Assembly: GCF_002893625.1 (NCBI RefSeq)
Contig: NZ_PKMZ01000002.1
Coordinates: 558,001 to 622,000, forward strand
Length of the DNA: 64,000 nucleotides
Origin: Mangrovicella endophytica
GTDB lineage: Bacteria; Pseudomonadota; Alphaproteobacteria; Rhizobiales; Rhizobiaceae
Reading direction: 5' to 3'
Below the pieces are notes generated by a model. The model saw only the letters and a program-made list of their open reading frames with translations, was not told the DNA's origin and made no database searches. This document shows, one piece after another, positions 38,776 through 46,237 of the stretch. Each line of letters starts with the position of its first letter. The first letter of the stretch is position 1. The position numbers were made by a program, and so were the translations under genes.

Positions 38776-39281
38776 CGAGGCGCGCCTATCTCGGGCTCGG
38801 CGGCAATCTGGGTGATCCCGCCGCATCGATGGCGACGGCCCTGCAGGCGATCGACGCGCGGATGGATGCGGAGGTTGCGGCGGTGTCGCGTCTCTACCGG
38901 ACGCCGCCCTGGGGCGTGACGGACCAGCCGGACTTCATCAACGCCTGCGCCGCGGTCGACACGGACCTCTCGGCACTGGCGCTGCTCGATCTTTGCCTGT
39001 CGCTGGAGTTGACGCTGAAGCGCGAGCGGCGCCTGCGATGGGGCCCGCGTACGGTCGACATCGACCTCCTCGACTATGCCGGCGAGATCTGGACAAGCGA
39101 TCGTCTTACGCTGCCGCATCCCAGGATCGCCGAGCGCGCCTTCGTACTGGTGCCGCTGGCGGAGATCGCGCCGGATCTTCCGATCGAAGGCGCGACGGTG
39201 TCGGAATGGCTGGAACGCGTTGACGCCAGCACCATCCAGCCCGTCAGTGCGGATGGAAGCTGGTGGCGGACGGCCGGCTGA
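38772..39281 (+). CDS. folK: HPPK, hydroxymethyldihydropterin pyrophosphokinase
   Basis: The 169-residue enzyme that pyrophosphorylates 6-hydroxymethyl-dihydropterin just before the FolP step. Diagnostic segments: AYLGLGGNLGDP, YRTPPWGVTDQPDFINA and RWGPRTVDIDLLDY, with the conserved PHPRIAERAFVLVPLAEIAP. The start is a GTG that overlaps the folP stop (GTGA). folB, often located between these two genes in relatives, is absent here. Confidence 0.96.
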   Translation: MTRRAYLGLGGNLGDPAASMATALQAIDARMDAEVAAVSRLYRTPPWGVTDQPDFINACAAVDTDLSALALLDLCLSLELTLKRERRLRWGPRTVDIDLLDYAGEIWTSDRLTLPHPRIAERAFVLVPLAEIAPDLPIEGATVSEWLERVDASTIQPVSADGSWWRTAG

Positions 39282-39293
39282 CCGGCCGCCCCG

Positions 39294-39310
39294 GCTCGAA
39301 AGCGAGCTTT
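39294..39310 (+). terminator. Short terminator after folK
   Basis: GCTCG - AAAG - CGAGC stem-loop followed by TTT, 12 bases after the folK stop. A second GC stem (CGGCCGG/CCGGCCG) overlaps the folK stop at 39271-39288. Confidence 0.5.
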
Positions 39311-39313
39311 GGA

Positions 39314-39850
39314 CTACTCGGACAGCGCGGTCTGACGGACGAGGCCCTGGCTGCGCTTCAGGTTCATGCCGATGACCGGAACGAGGTCGCCGGCCACGCG
39401 CACCGAGACGGTGATGTTCATGGCGTTGTTGTCGTCGAGGCGGGCGACCATAGCACCCTTCAGCTGCTTACGGTCGAGCCCGACCACCATGCGGTTGCGG
39501 TCGACGGCACCGGAAACGATGTCGAGGCCCTTGCCCTTGGCGCCGTCCTGGAACGCACCGGTATAGCTGGAGCCGCTGCGTACCACCTCGGCCCGCATCT
39601 TCTGGGAAAAGAGGCCGACGCGGCAGGAGCCGTCGAGCGCCATGCCAGTCTTCGTCTGATGGCTGGAGCCGTCGAAGTCGCAGACGAACTTGGTGCCCTT
39701 GTACTTGCCCGCGACGATCTCGCCGGGGCCTGTCCAGTGGCCGGAGACGGAGCGGAAGAAAGCCTCGTCGGATTCGGCGGCGGCGGGGGTCGCAACGGCG
39801 CAGCCCGCCGCAAGAGCAAAGCCTATACCGGCTGACAGCACTCGGATCAT
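39314..39850 (-). CDS. Secreted small protein, W-G-G beta-barrel-like
   Basis: A 178-residue exported protein with signal peptide (VLSAGIGFALAAGCAVATPAAA). The mature region begins SVSGHWTGPGEIV and continues with KFVCDFDGSS, LDGSCRVGLFSQ and SYTGAF, a pattern of short strands with W-x-G-x-G and two cysteines. It resembles the secreted protein at 63022-63531 in layout. No family function is known to me; a lipid- or ligand-binding barrel is a guess. It converges on folK. Confidence 0.75.
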   Translation of the reverse strand: MIRVLSAGIGFALAAGCAVATPAAAESDEAFFRSVSGHWTGPGEIVAGKYKGTKFVCDFDGSSHQTKTGMALDGSCRVGLFSQKMRAEVVRSGSSYTGAFQDGAKGKGLDIVSGAVDRNRMVVGLDRKQLKGAMVARLDDNNAMNITVSVRVAGDLVPVIGMNLKRSQGLVRQTALSE

Positions 39851-39911
39851 GACGAACCTTTCCGGGGCGAAGGGCTGGCGAAATCAACGCCTTCTTTATC
39901 GCTCGGATCGG

Positions 39912-41051
39912 TTAACGCGCCCTTTCCGCGGCGCTGCGACGTCGCTCCGCCTCAACTTCGGCGGGGCTGCGCGTGCCGGGACGGCGCAGTCCGGCGACAG
40001 TCGAAAGATCACCGATGAAGTCGCCGACGCTCGGACGGCGCAGGCGCAGGAAGGGCAGCGGGCGGCAGAGATCCATGGCCGACAGGCCGATCCGCGCGGT
40101 CAGAAGACCGTTGACGACGCCCTCGCCAAGCCGCGCCGACAGCTTCGCTGCGAGGCCGTGGCCGACCACCTGCTGCACCAGCCCGTCTCCCAGGGCGATG
40201 GAGCCGGTGACGGCAAGATGCGCCACGACGTTGCGCACGAGGCGCAGGAGCCCGATCGTGCCGGGCCGGGCGCCGTAGAGCTCCGACATCAGCCGGATCA
40301 GCCGGACGGTCTCGAAGAGGACATAGGCGATATCGACGAGCGCCTTCGGACTGGCGGCCGTGACCACCGACACTCGCTTGGAGGAAGCGAGCACCAGCGC
40401 CCGCGCCTTGATGTCCAGCGGAGCCAGGAGCTCAGCCTCGGCAATGGCGATCATGTCGCGGCCGTCGATCACCTCCTTCTCGAGGCCCGCGACGCGCGCG
40501 CGCGCCTCCGCCGTCTCCGGCCGCGTGGCCAGAAGGGCGGCAAGGCCCGTCACCGTGCGCCGCGCGCCATCCAGCGAGTCGGCCTCATAGGCGGCGAGCC
40601 CTTCGCGGCGCTCGCGATCAACGGCGGCCAGGCGCATCAAGGCCATGGTCTCGCGGGTGACGATGCCGATGGCGGCGAGCGCCAGCAGCACGGCCAGCGC
40701 GACGGCAACCCAGCCGAGCCACTCTGCCCGCGCGAAGAGGTCGCGGGTGAGCGCATCAACGGCAAGGCCGATGGCCAGCGAGATGAGGGCGCCGAGCGCT
40801 CCGACGAACAGCTTGCCGAAGGAAAAGCCGCGGCGGCGCGTCACGACGACCGGATCGGCGGCCGGGTCGAGCGCGACGAGATCGGCCTGGTCGATGGCAT
40901 CCTCGGGATCGAGTTCCAGCGCCGCGACATCCTCGATGGCGCGGGGCTGGCGTGGCTCTGCCATAGGCGCCGCGGCTTCAGGCTTGCCCGTGCCGAGCCG
41001 ATAAGCGCCCGGGCGCCGGCTGCTGGGCGGGAAGGGCGGCTCGTCGCTCAT
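39912..41051 (-). CDS. ycjF: YcjF-family membrane protein (DUF697/TIGR01620)
   Basis: A 379-residue protein with an acidic/proline-rich cytoplasmic start, two adjacent membrane segments (about 78-105 and 112-135), a helical middle and a DUF697 C-terminal part (ASPKALVDIAYVLFETVRLI, NGLLTARIGLSAMDLCRPLPF). In Enterobacteria and rhizobia it is always beside ycjX; a stress or envelope role has been suggested, without a defined mechanism. It overlaps the upstream ycjX by 4 bases. Confidence 0.88.
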   Translation of the reverse strand: MSDEPPFPPSSRRPGAYRLGTGKPEAAAPMAEPRQPRAIEDVAALELDPEDAIDQADLVALDPAADPVVVTRRRGFSFGKLFVGALGALISLAIGLAVDALTRDLFARAEWLGWVAVALAVLLALAAIGIVTRETMALMRLAAVDRERREGLAAYEADSLDGARRTVTGLAALLATRPETAEARARVAGLEKEVIDGRDMIAIAEAELLAPLDIKARALVLASSKRVSVVTAASPKALVDIAYVLFETVRLIRLMSELYGARPGTIGLLRLVRNVVAHLAVTGSIALGDGLVQQVVGHGLAAKLSARLGEGVVNGLLTARIGLSAMDLCRPLPFLRLRRPSVGDFIGDLSTVAGLRRPGTRSPAEVEAERRRSAAERAR

Positions 41052-42496
41052 GCCAGCCTGTCTCCGAGAAGGAACTGCAGCGCCCGGTCCAGCCGGATAT
41101 GCGGCAGGGAGAGCGTCAGTCCCTCTGCCGTACGCTCCAGCCGCGGCGGCTGGAACCGTACGAAGCTGATCGGGTCGAGACGTGCCGTCCCGTCCGCGAA
41201 TAGTTTTGCCGGATCAGCCGGAAGGTCGCCCGGGAAGATGGCTGTTTCGGTCCGCCCGTCGAAGCGGTCGGCGCCGATCGTCTCGCCCTGCATGGGCGTC
41301 CCGACGATGACGGGCAGGGTATCGCCGCGATCCTCGACGCTGGCCTCGCGCGTCGCGCGGATCGCCGCGAGCGCGATCACCTCCGTCTTCGCGCCGGAAA
41401 AGTCGGCCCGCCTGATGGCGTCATCCATCAGGCGCCGCACGATCGCCTCCAGCCGGCGGTGGCTTTCGCGGTGGAGATGGTCCGCCTTGGTCGCGGCGAT
41501 GAGGATGCGGTCGATGCGCCGCGTCAGGAACGAGGCGAGCCAGCTGGCGCGGCCGGGCCGGAAGGCCGTGAGGATGTCGGCCAGCGCATTTTCGAGATCG
41601 CGCACAGCTTCGGGGCCGGCGTTCAGAGCTTGAAGCGCGTCCACCAGGATGATCTGGCGGTCGAGGCGGGCGAAGTGATCGCGGAAGAAGGGTTTGACGA
41701 CGACGCTCTTGTACGCCTCGTAGCGCCGCTGGAAGACGGCGGCGAGCGAACCCTTCGGATAGCTCCGGTTCGGCTCGACCGGCAGCGGGGCAAAGGTGAG
41801 GGCGGGCGAGCCCTCCAGATCGCCCGGCATCAGGAAACGGCCAGGCGGCAGCGTCGACAGGGCCGTACGATCCCTGCGGCAAGCATTGAGATAGGCCGTG
41901 AACGCAGCCGCCAGCGCTTGTGCCGCAGTCTCCTGCAGCGGAGCCGCGATATCGATCGCAGCCAGTGCCGAGAGGTAGCCCGCGGCGAGGGCATCACGGC
42001 CGGGGCGTCGGGCGCGCTCCAGCGCCTCGGTGGAGAAGGTCGCGAAATCTTTCTCCAGAAGCGGCAAGTCCAGCAGCCACTCGCCAGGATAGTCGACGAT
42101 GTCGATCGACAGACGCCCGGCGGAAAACAGCCGTGACCAGCCGGAGGCGGACTGGAACTCCACGGTCAGCCGCAGCTCCGAGATCGCCCGCGTCGACTGC
42201 GGCCAGGCGCGTTCCTCCAGGATGGTGCGGATGTGATCCTCGTACTGGAACCGCGGCACCGCGTCGTCCGGCTGCTCCTCCAGCCGGCTGCCTGCGATGC
42301 GCCCGCTCGCCTGCGCCTCGAACAGCGGCAGCCGGCCGCCATGCAGGAGATTGTGGACAAGCGCGGTGATGAAGACCGTCTTGCCGGCCCGGGCGAGACC
42401 GGTAACCCCGAGCCTCATCGTCGGCTGGAAGAGGCCGGCGGTGCGGTCGGTGAAGGTGCCAAGGGCGAGCAGGGCCTCGTCGGCGATCGAAGTCAT
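41048..42496 (-). CDS. ycjX: YcjX-family P-loop GTPase-like protein (DUF463)
   Basis: A 482-residue protein with a Walker A loop LGVTGLARAGKTVFITALVHNLL, a D-x-x-G-like switch in IDIVDYPGEWLLDLPLL and a late guanine-specificity candidate ATKADHLH. The YcjX family is a stress-linked GTPase group of uncertain target. It is the first gene of the ycjX-ycjF pair, which overlaps by 4 bases; a SixA-like phosphatase gene lies upstream on the same strand 97 bases away. Confidence 0.9.
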   Translation of the reverse strand: MTSIADEALLALGTFTDRTAGLFQPTMRLGVTGLARAGKTVFITALVHNLLHGGRLPLFEAQASGRIAGSRLEEQPDDAVPRFQYEDHIRTILEERAWPQSTRAISELRLTVEFQSASGWSRLFSAGRLSIDIVDYPGEWLLDLPLLEKDFATFSTEALERARRPGRDALAAGYLSALAAIDIAAPLQETAAQALAAAFTAYLNACRRDRTALSTLPPGRFLMPGDLEGSPALTFAPLPVEPNRSYPKGSLAAVFQRRYEAYKSVVVKPFFRDHFARLDRQIILVDALQALNAGPEAVRDLENALADILTAFRPGRASWLASFLTRRIDRILIAATKADHLHRESHRRLEAIVRRLMDDAIRRADFSGAKTEVIALAAIRATREASVEDRGDTLPVIVGTPMQGETIGADRFDGRTETAIFPGDLPADPAKLFADGTARLDPISFVRFQPPRLERTAEGLTLSLPHIRLDRALQFLLGDRLA

Positions 42497-42593
42497 GGTA
42501 CCCAGGCGTCAGAGCAGGATAGGGGGCGGTCAGAGCCGCCGAGGCAGTTGCGGGACGATATAGGTTCGCACAGCGCCCGCCGTAAGAGACGTC

Positions 42594-43124
42594 CTATGCG
42601 GAGGCATCCGGCACGAGGAAGTGCGTCAGCGTGCCTTTGCCGTGCGCAATGTCGGCGAGACATCCATGAAAGCTGATGACGGCAAGGGCGCATGTGGGGA
42701 AGCCGCCGCGCAGCCGCGCGCAGAGCGATGGATCGCCGCCCCCCACGAGGGTGAGGGCCAATTCTTCGACGGCGGGGTTGTGCCCGATCACCATGAGGGA
42801 GGCGGCGCCCTGCTGTGCCCGTGCCTGCGCGAGGTAGACATCGGGACCGCCGGCATAGAGCGCCTCGCAGAACTCGATCGGCATATCGGCTGGCAGCGCG
42901 GCTCGGATGCCGTCCAGCGTCTCGCGCGTCCGCCGGGCGCTCGAGCAGAGCACCCGGTCGGCCGTCAACTGATGCACGCCAAGAGTGTCCGAGAGCTGCA
43001 CGGCGTCGGCGCGGCCACGATCATCGAGCGCCCGGTCGAAGTCGCGCGCGCCCGGTGACGGCCACGCGGCATGGGCGTGCCGAAGCACGAGAAGGCGGCA
43101 GGAGGAGGTCGGGTCCATCGCCAA
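42594..43124 (-). CDS. SixA-type histidine phosphatase
   Basis: A 176-residue histidine phosphatase-superfamily protein. The catalytic RHG-like motif is LLVLRHAHAAW, the second arginine is in SSARRTRETL, and the C-terminal catalytic histidine is in MVIGHNPAVEEL. SixA removes phosphate from Hpt-type histidines in E. coli, so a regulatory role is possible, with an Hpt protein encoded 7 kb away, but the partner is unknown. A start at MDPTSS, two codons in, is equally likely. Confidence 0.87.
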   Translation of the reverse strand: MAMDPTSSCRLLVLRHAHAAWPSPGARDFDRALDDRGRADAVQLSDTLGVHQLTADRVLCSSARRTRETLDGIRAALPADMPIEFCEALYAGGPDVYLAQARAQQGAASLMVIGHNPAVEELALTLVGGGDPSLCARLRGGFPTCALAVISFHGCLADIAHGKGTLTHFLVPDASA

Positions 43125-43343
43125 GGGGTAGGCGCAAAGGTGACGTCGGGCAATGCCGCTGAAGGTGGAGCAGCGAGGCGAAGCCGGCGCATGGCTGGCG
43201 CAACCTTACATGCCTATGAGTCAGGCGGAACATTGTACGGGATCAGCGCAAACTGCATCCCGATGGTGCAATGCAAAAAATTAACGAGCGAAGTCAGCGT
43301 GTTAGGGACGAGGATCAAGAGCTTATAACAATCTTGAATCCGC

Positions 43344-43372
43344 TTGTTCCCGTTTCGAACCGCCGGTATAAG
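43344..43372 (+). promoter_or_regulatory. Predicted sigma70-type promoter of dksA
   Basis: TTGTTC, 17-base spacer, TATAAG, 28 bases before the dksA ATG. Spacing is ideal and both hexamers are close to consensus. Seen in sequence only. Confidence 0.55.
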
Positions 43373-43400
43373 CTCGCCCCATCGGCGATGGAGATGCGTG

Positions 43401-43817
43401 ATGAGTGAAACTCTGCATATCGATGCCCCCCTTCCCGACGATGGCCCTTTCATGAACGATCGGCAGCGGGACTATTTCCGCCGCAAGCTTCTGGCATGGA
43501 AGGCGGAAATACTGCGGGAGTCGCGCGAAACGCTCGATGCCCTCGCCAACGACAATTCCAACCTCGCCGACCTCGCCGACAGGGCCTCGTCCGAAACGGA
43601 TCGGGCGATCGAACTGCGGGCGCGCGATCGCCAGCGCAAGCTGATCTCCAAGATCGACTCGGCACTGGAGCGTATCCAGGACGGCTCCTACGGTTATTGC
43701 GAGGAAACGGGTGAGCCGATCAGCCTGAAGCGTCTCGACGCTCGGCCGATCGCCACGCTCTCGCTGGAGGCGCAGGAGCGTCACGAGCGGCGCGAGAAGG
43801 TTTATCGCGACGAATAG
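43401..43817 (+). CDS. dksA: RNA polymerase-binding transcription factor DksA, alphaproteobacterial type
   Basis: A 138-residue DksA. The coiled-coil tip D-x-x-D-x-A is present as DLADRASSETD, so ppGpp-dependent action in the RNA polymerase secondary channel is expected. The zinc-finger region reads YGYCEETGEPISLKRLDARP...TLSLEA: only the first of the four zinc cysteines remains, as in other Rhizobiales. ATG 43401 fits; the frame is open from 43344 with non-conserved residues. A strong terminator follows the stop. Confidence 0.95.
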   Translation: MSETLHIDAPLPDDGPFMNDRQRDYFRRKLLAWKAEILRESRETLDALANDNSNLADLADRASSETDRAIELRARDRQRKLISKIDSALERIQDGSYGYCEETGEPISLKRLDARPIATLSLEAQERHERREKVYRDE

Positions 43818-43848
43818 GCCGTCGGCCTGTCTCAGCCAGAATTGTAGA

Positions 43849-43871
43849 GGGTCGCTTCGGCGGCCCTTTTT
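43849..43871 (+). terminator. Rho-independent terminator after dksA
   Basis: GGGTCGC - TTCG - GCGGCCC (one G-T pair) directly followed by TTTTT, 31 bases after the dksA stop. Confidence 0.92.
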
Positions 43872-44267
43872 CGTCTGGATTGCCGTATTCGTCCCGGCGG
43901 CGGGCAGCGGGCCCGGCCGGCCTCGATATGCCTGAGCGGCCAATCAGCCGCCGCCTCGAAAGGCTTTTCCGGCACGTGGAGCTTGCGCGGCGACCACGTC
44001 GTGAGCTGGCCTGCTTGCCAAGTCGAATCCGCCGGCCGTCTCAAGTGATTGAGCGAACGGCATCTTCCAAGTTTGACCCACGGTCGCATCGAGACGATGC
44101 CGCAGATATTGGCTATCGCCTGCCTCCGGCATTCGGGTCTGAGAACCTGAGTCCGCCCGAGCGGCGAATCTCTTGATGCTGCTAGCACTTCCGAAATCGG
44201 AGGTGCCGGCGCCGGCACCGGCGTTGCCTTCCTCCCGCGCAGGCAGTCGCGCCAAGCGCCGCGACGA
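43872..44267. other. Gap between dksA and the FliO-domain gene
   Basis: 396 bases without a supported gene. Two overlapping opposite frames (43880-44176 plus, 43832-44218 minus) have no recognisable domain or ribosome site. A perfect 18-base palindrome, GGTGCCGGCGCCGGCACC, lies at 44202-44219, downstream of the FliO-domain gene, and may form its terminator. Confidence 0.5.
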
Positions 44268-45986
44268 TCAGCGCTCCGGCGGCCGGCGGCTGAACTCGCT
44301 GAGGAACTGCTCCATCTCCTGCTCCAAACTCATCGCCACAGGCGGCTTTGCCTCCGGCAAGGGCGATGACGGGGCAAAGCCGAGATCGCCGGCGGCTGGC
44401 GACGGAGCTTCGTCCAAGTCACTATTCTCGGCTGCCCGAATGTTGCTATCGGCGTCGAGCTCAGCAGAGAGGATGTCCTCGAGGCTCGGCTCGGCGCTGG
44501 CCTCGTTCGGTGCCGACTGCAACTGCGGCTGCAAGGCCGGCTGCGCCGCAACGGGGATGGCCGCTACAGGTACAGCCGCAGCAACGGCAGGCGCTGCGAC
44601 AGAGGCGCGCGGATCCTCGGCTGGTGCTGCGGGTTCGAAGGTGGAGCGGCGGTTCTGGATGGTGCTGGCGAAGCTGCGGACCGAGAGCGGCTGACGCCCC
44701 TCGGCATCGCGGTCGACCGGGATCGCCGGCGCCGCCTGCGGCACGAAAGGCCTGATTCCAACAGCCGGTGCCGGCTGCTCAGGCGCCAAGGGTGAGCCGG
44801 GGGCCGCGGCGGCAGCCGTAGCGGGCGGCGGCGATGCCTCGCTTGGCGCGGTGCGCATCGTCGGGAAGACGGGCATCGCGACGGCCGGCGGGTCACGGCG
44901 CACGGTCGTCGGCCCTGCGCTCGCGGGCGCCGACGGTGCAACGGGCGTATCAGCCTGGGGCCGCGCGGGAAGCGTCGGCGTTGCCATGGAACGCGGTGGA
45001 CCGGCCGGCGGCGCGACGGGCGGGACAGTGCTTCGCCCGGACGGCATCGGCGGCGTCCGACGCTGCGGCTCGCCGGCTGTTGCCACGGACGGTGCTCGAC
45101 GCTCGCCGGCCATGGCGCTGCGCACGATGTCGGCCGGGTCGATCGAGGGCGCCGCCGGCCGCTGCGGCGGAACGGCTTCGCGGCGCGGGGCCGCCGCTGC
45201 CGGCGGTACGGCGGCGATCGGTCCATCCTGTGCCGGCGACACAACCGGCGCCGCCTGGCGCGGTTGGAAGGAGCGATCGGCAACGGGTGCGACCGGCGGT
45301 GCAACGGCCGGAATCGGAGCGGGCGCGGGTGAAACAGCCGGCGCTGCGACCGCGACCGGTGCCGGAGCCGCGGCGGGCACCGGTGCCGCCGGCGGTACGG
45401 CGCGATCCTCAGCCCGCGTCGTCAGCTCAGAGTTTGCTTCAGTCTGCACCGGCTGCTGGACCGCTTGCGACGGCTTGGCCTGCACGACGGGCACTTCGAT
45501 GGCTGGAGCCACGAACGCGACACCGGGTGCGACCGCCGGCGCGACACTCGGCGCCGTGCGGGGCGGGGCGGCGACCGGTCGCTCCTGCTGCTGTGAGGCC
45601 ATGATGCGGTCGAGGATGGCGTTGTTCTCAAAATCCTCGGCGCCGAGCTCCGCGATGCCCGCCTCATGGCGGGGACGTGCAGCCGCCGGAACCCGCAGGA
45701 TGCCGGATTCGACCACGAGATCATTGCCGCCGCCGATCAGGATGAGGTGCTCGACCTCGTCGCGCCGGACCAGCACCAGCTTGCGCTTCTGATCGACGCC
45801 GGCGACGTCCATGACAGCCAGCCGAGGCGCTCGGCCTTTGGCGCGCATACCTATGGAGCCGCCAAAGGCCTTGCGGGCGAGCGTGATCATCAGCATCGCC
45901 AGGGCGATCACGATCACCGCTGCGATCGCGACCCATACGATCGGCGCGAGGCTTTCCCCCACCAGATCGACCAGCCATTGCGGCAT
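44268..45986 (-). CDS. FliO-domain membrane protein with long Pro/Ala-rich tail
   Basis: A 572-residue protein. One N-terminal membrane helix (about 15-37, IVWVAIAAVIVIALAMLMITLA) precedes a short basic FliO-like domain (RLAVMDVAGVDQKRKLVLVRRDEVEHLILIGGGNDLVVE). The remaining ~440 residues are Pro/Ala-rich and disordered, ending in a short acidic helical segment (LEQEMEQFLSEFSRR). FliO assists flagellar export assembly, but no flagellar gene is nearby, and the dksA-cckA context is conserved in Rhizobiales. A flagellar role is therefore doubtful. Divergent from cckA. Confidence 0.8.
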   Translation of the reverse strand: MPQWLVDLVGESLAPIVWVAIAAVIVIALAMLMITLARKAFGGSIGMRAKGRAPRLAVMDVAGVDQKRKLVLVRRDEVEHLILIGGGNDLVVESGILRVPAAARPRHEAGIAELGAEDFENNAILDRIMASQQQERPVAAPPRTAPSVAPAVAPGVAFVAPAIEVPVVQAKPSQAVQQPVQTEANSELTTRAEDRAVPPAAPVPAAAPAPVAVAAPAVSPAPAPIPAVAPPVAPVADRSFQPRQAAPVVSPAQDGPIAAVPPAAAAPRREAVPPQRPAAPSIDPADIVRSAMAGERRAPSVATAGEPQRRTPPMPSGRSTVPPVAPPAGPPRSMATPTLPARPQADTPVAPSAPASAGPTTVRRDPPAVAMPVFPTMRTAPSEASPPPATAAAAAPGSPLAPEQPAPAVGIRPFVPQAAPAIPVDRDAEGRQPLSVRSFASTIQNRRSTFEPAAPAEDPRASVAAPAVAAAVPVAAIPVAAQPALQPQLQSAPNEASAEPSLEDILSAELDADSNIRAAENSDLDEAPSPAAGDLGFAPSSPLPEAKPPVAMSLEQEMEQFLSEFSRRPPER

Positions 45987-46237
45987 TCTGTGCTCCTGTC
46001 GATGATGTTCCAGCGCGCCGACCGCACCATGAATGCGGTAAGCACCAAAAGATGGCGCAAACGCCCGGCGGCAAGGGCGGCGCCAGCCTCGCCCCTCATA
46101 TCCGCTTAATCATGTCGCACGAAGCTACGCCAGGCAATTTCGGCAATCGGCCGCTCCGACGCCCTGATCGGCAGCTACAGGGCCGCCTCTCGCCATTGCA
46201 TGGCTTTTAATTCACAATCGCGGCCGCTGGCGGAGTA

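Noticed and set aside
37744-38826. N-terminal extension of the DUF922 gene across folP
   Set aside because: The real gene starts at the signal peptide (ATG 37743); the extension lies antisense to folP and has no domain.
43832-44218. Overlapping opposite frames in the gap after dksA
   Set aside because: No domain, no ribosome site and an Arg/Pro-rich composition typical of non-coding GC-rich DNA.
44268-45986. Flagellar gene cluster
   Set aside because: Only one FliO-like domain is present and no other flagellar gene is in the window.
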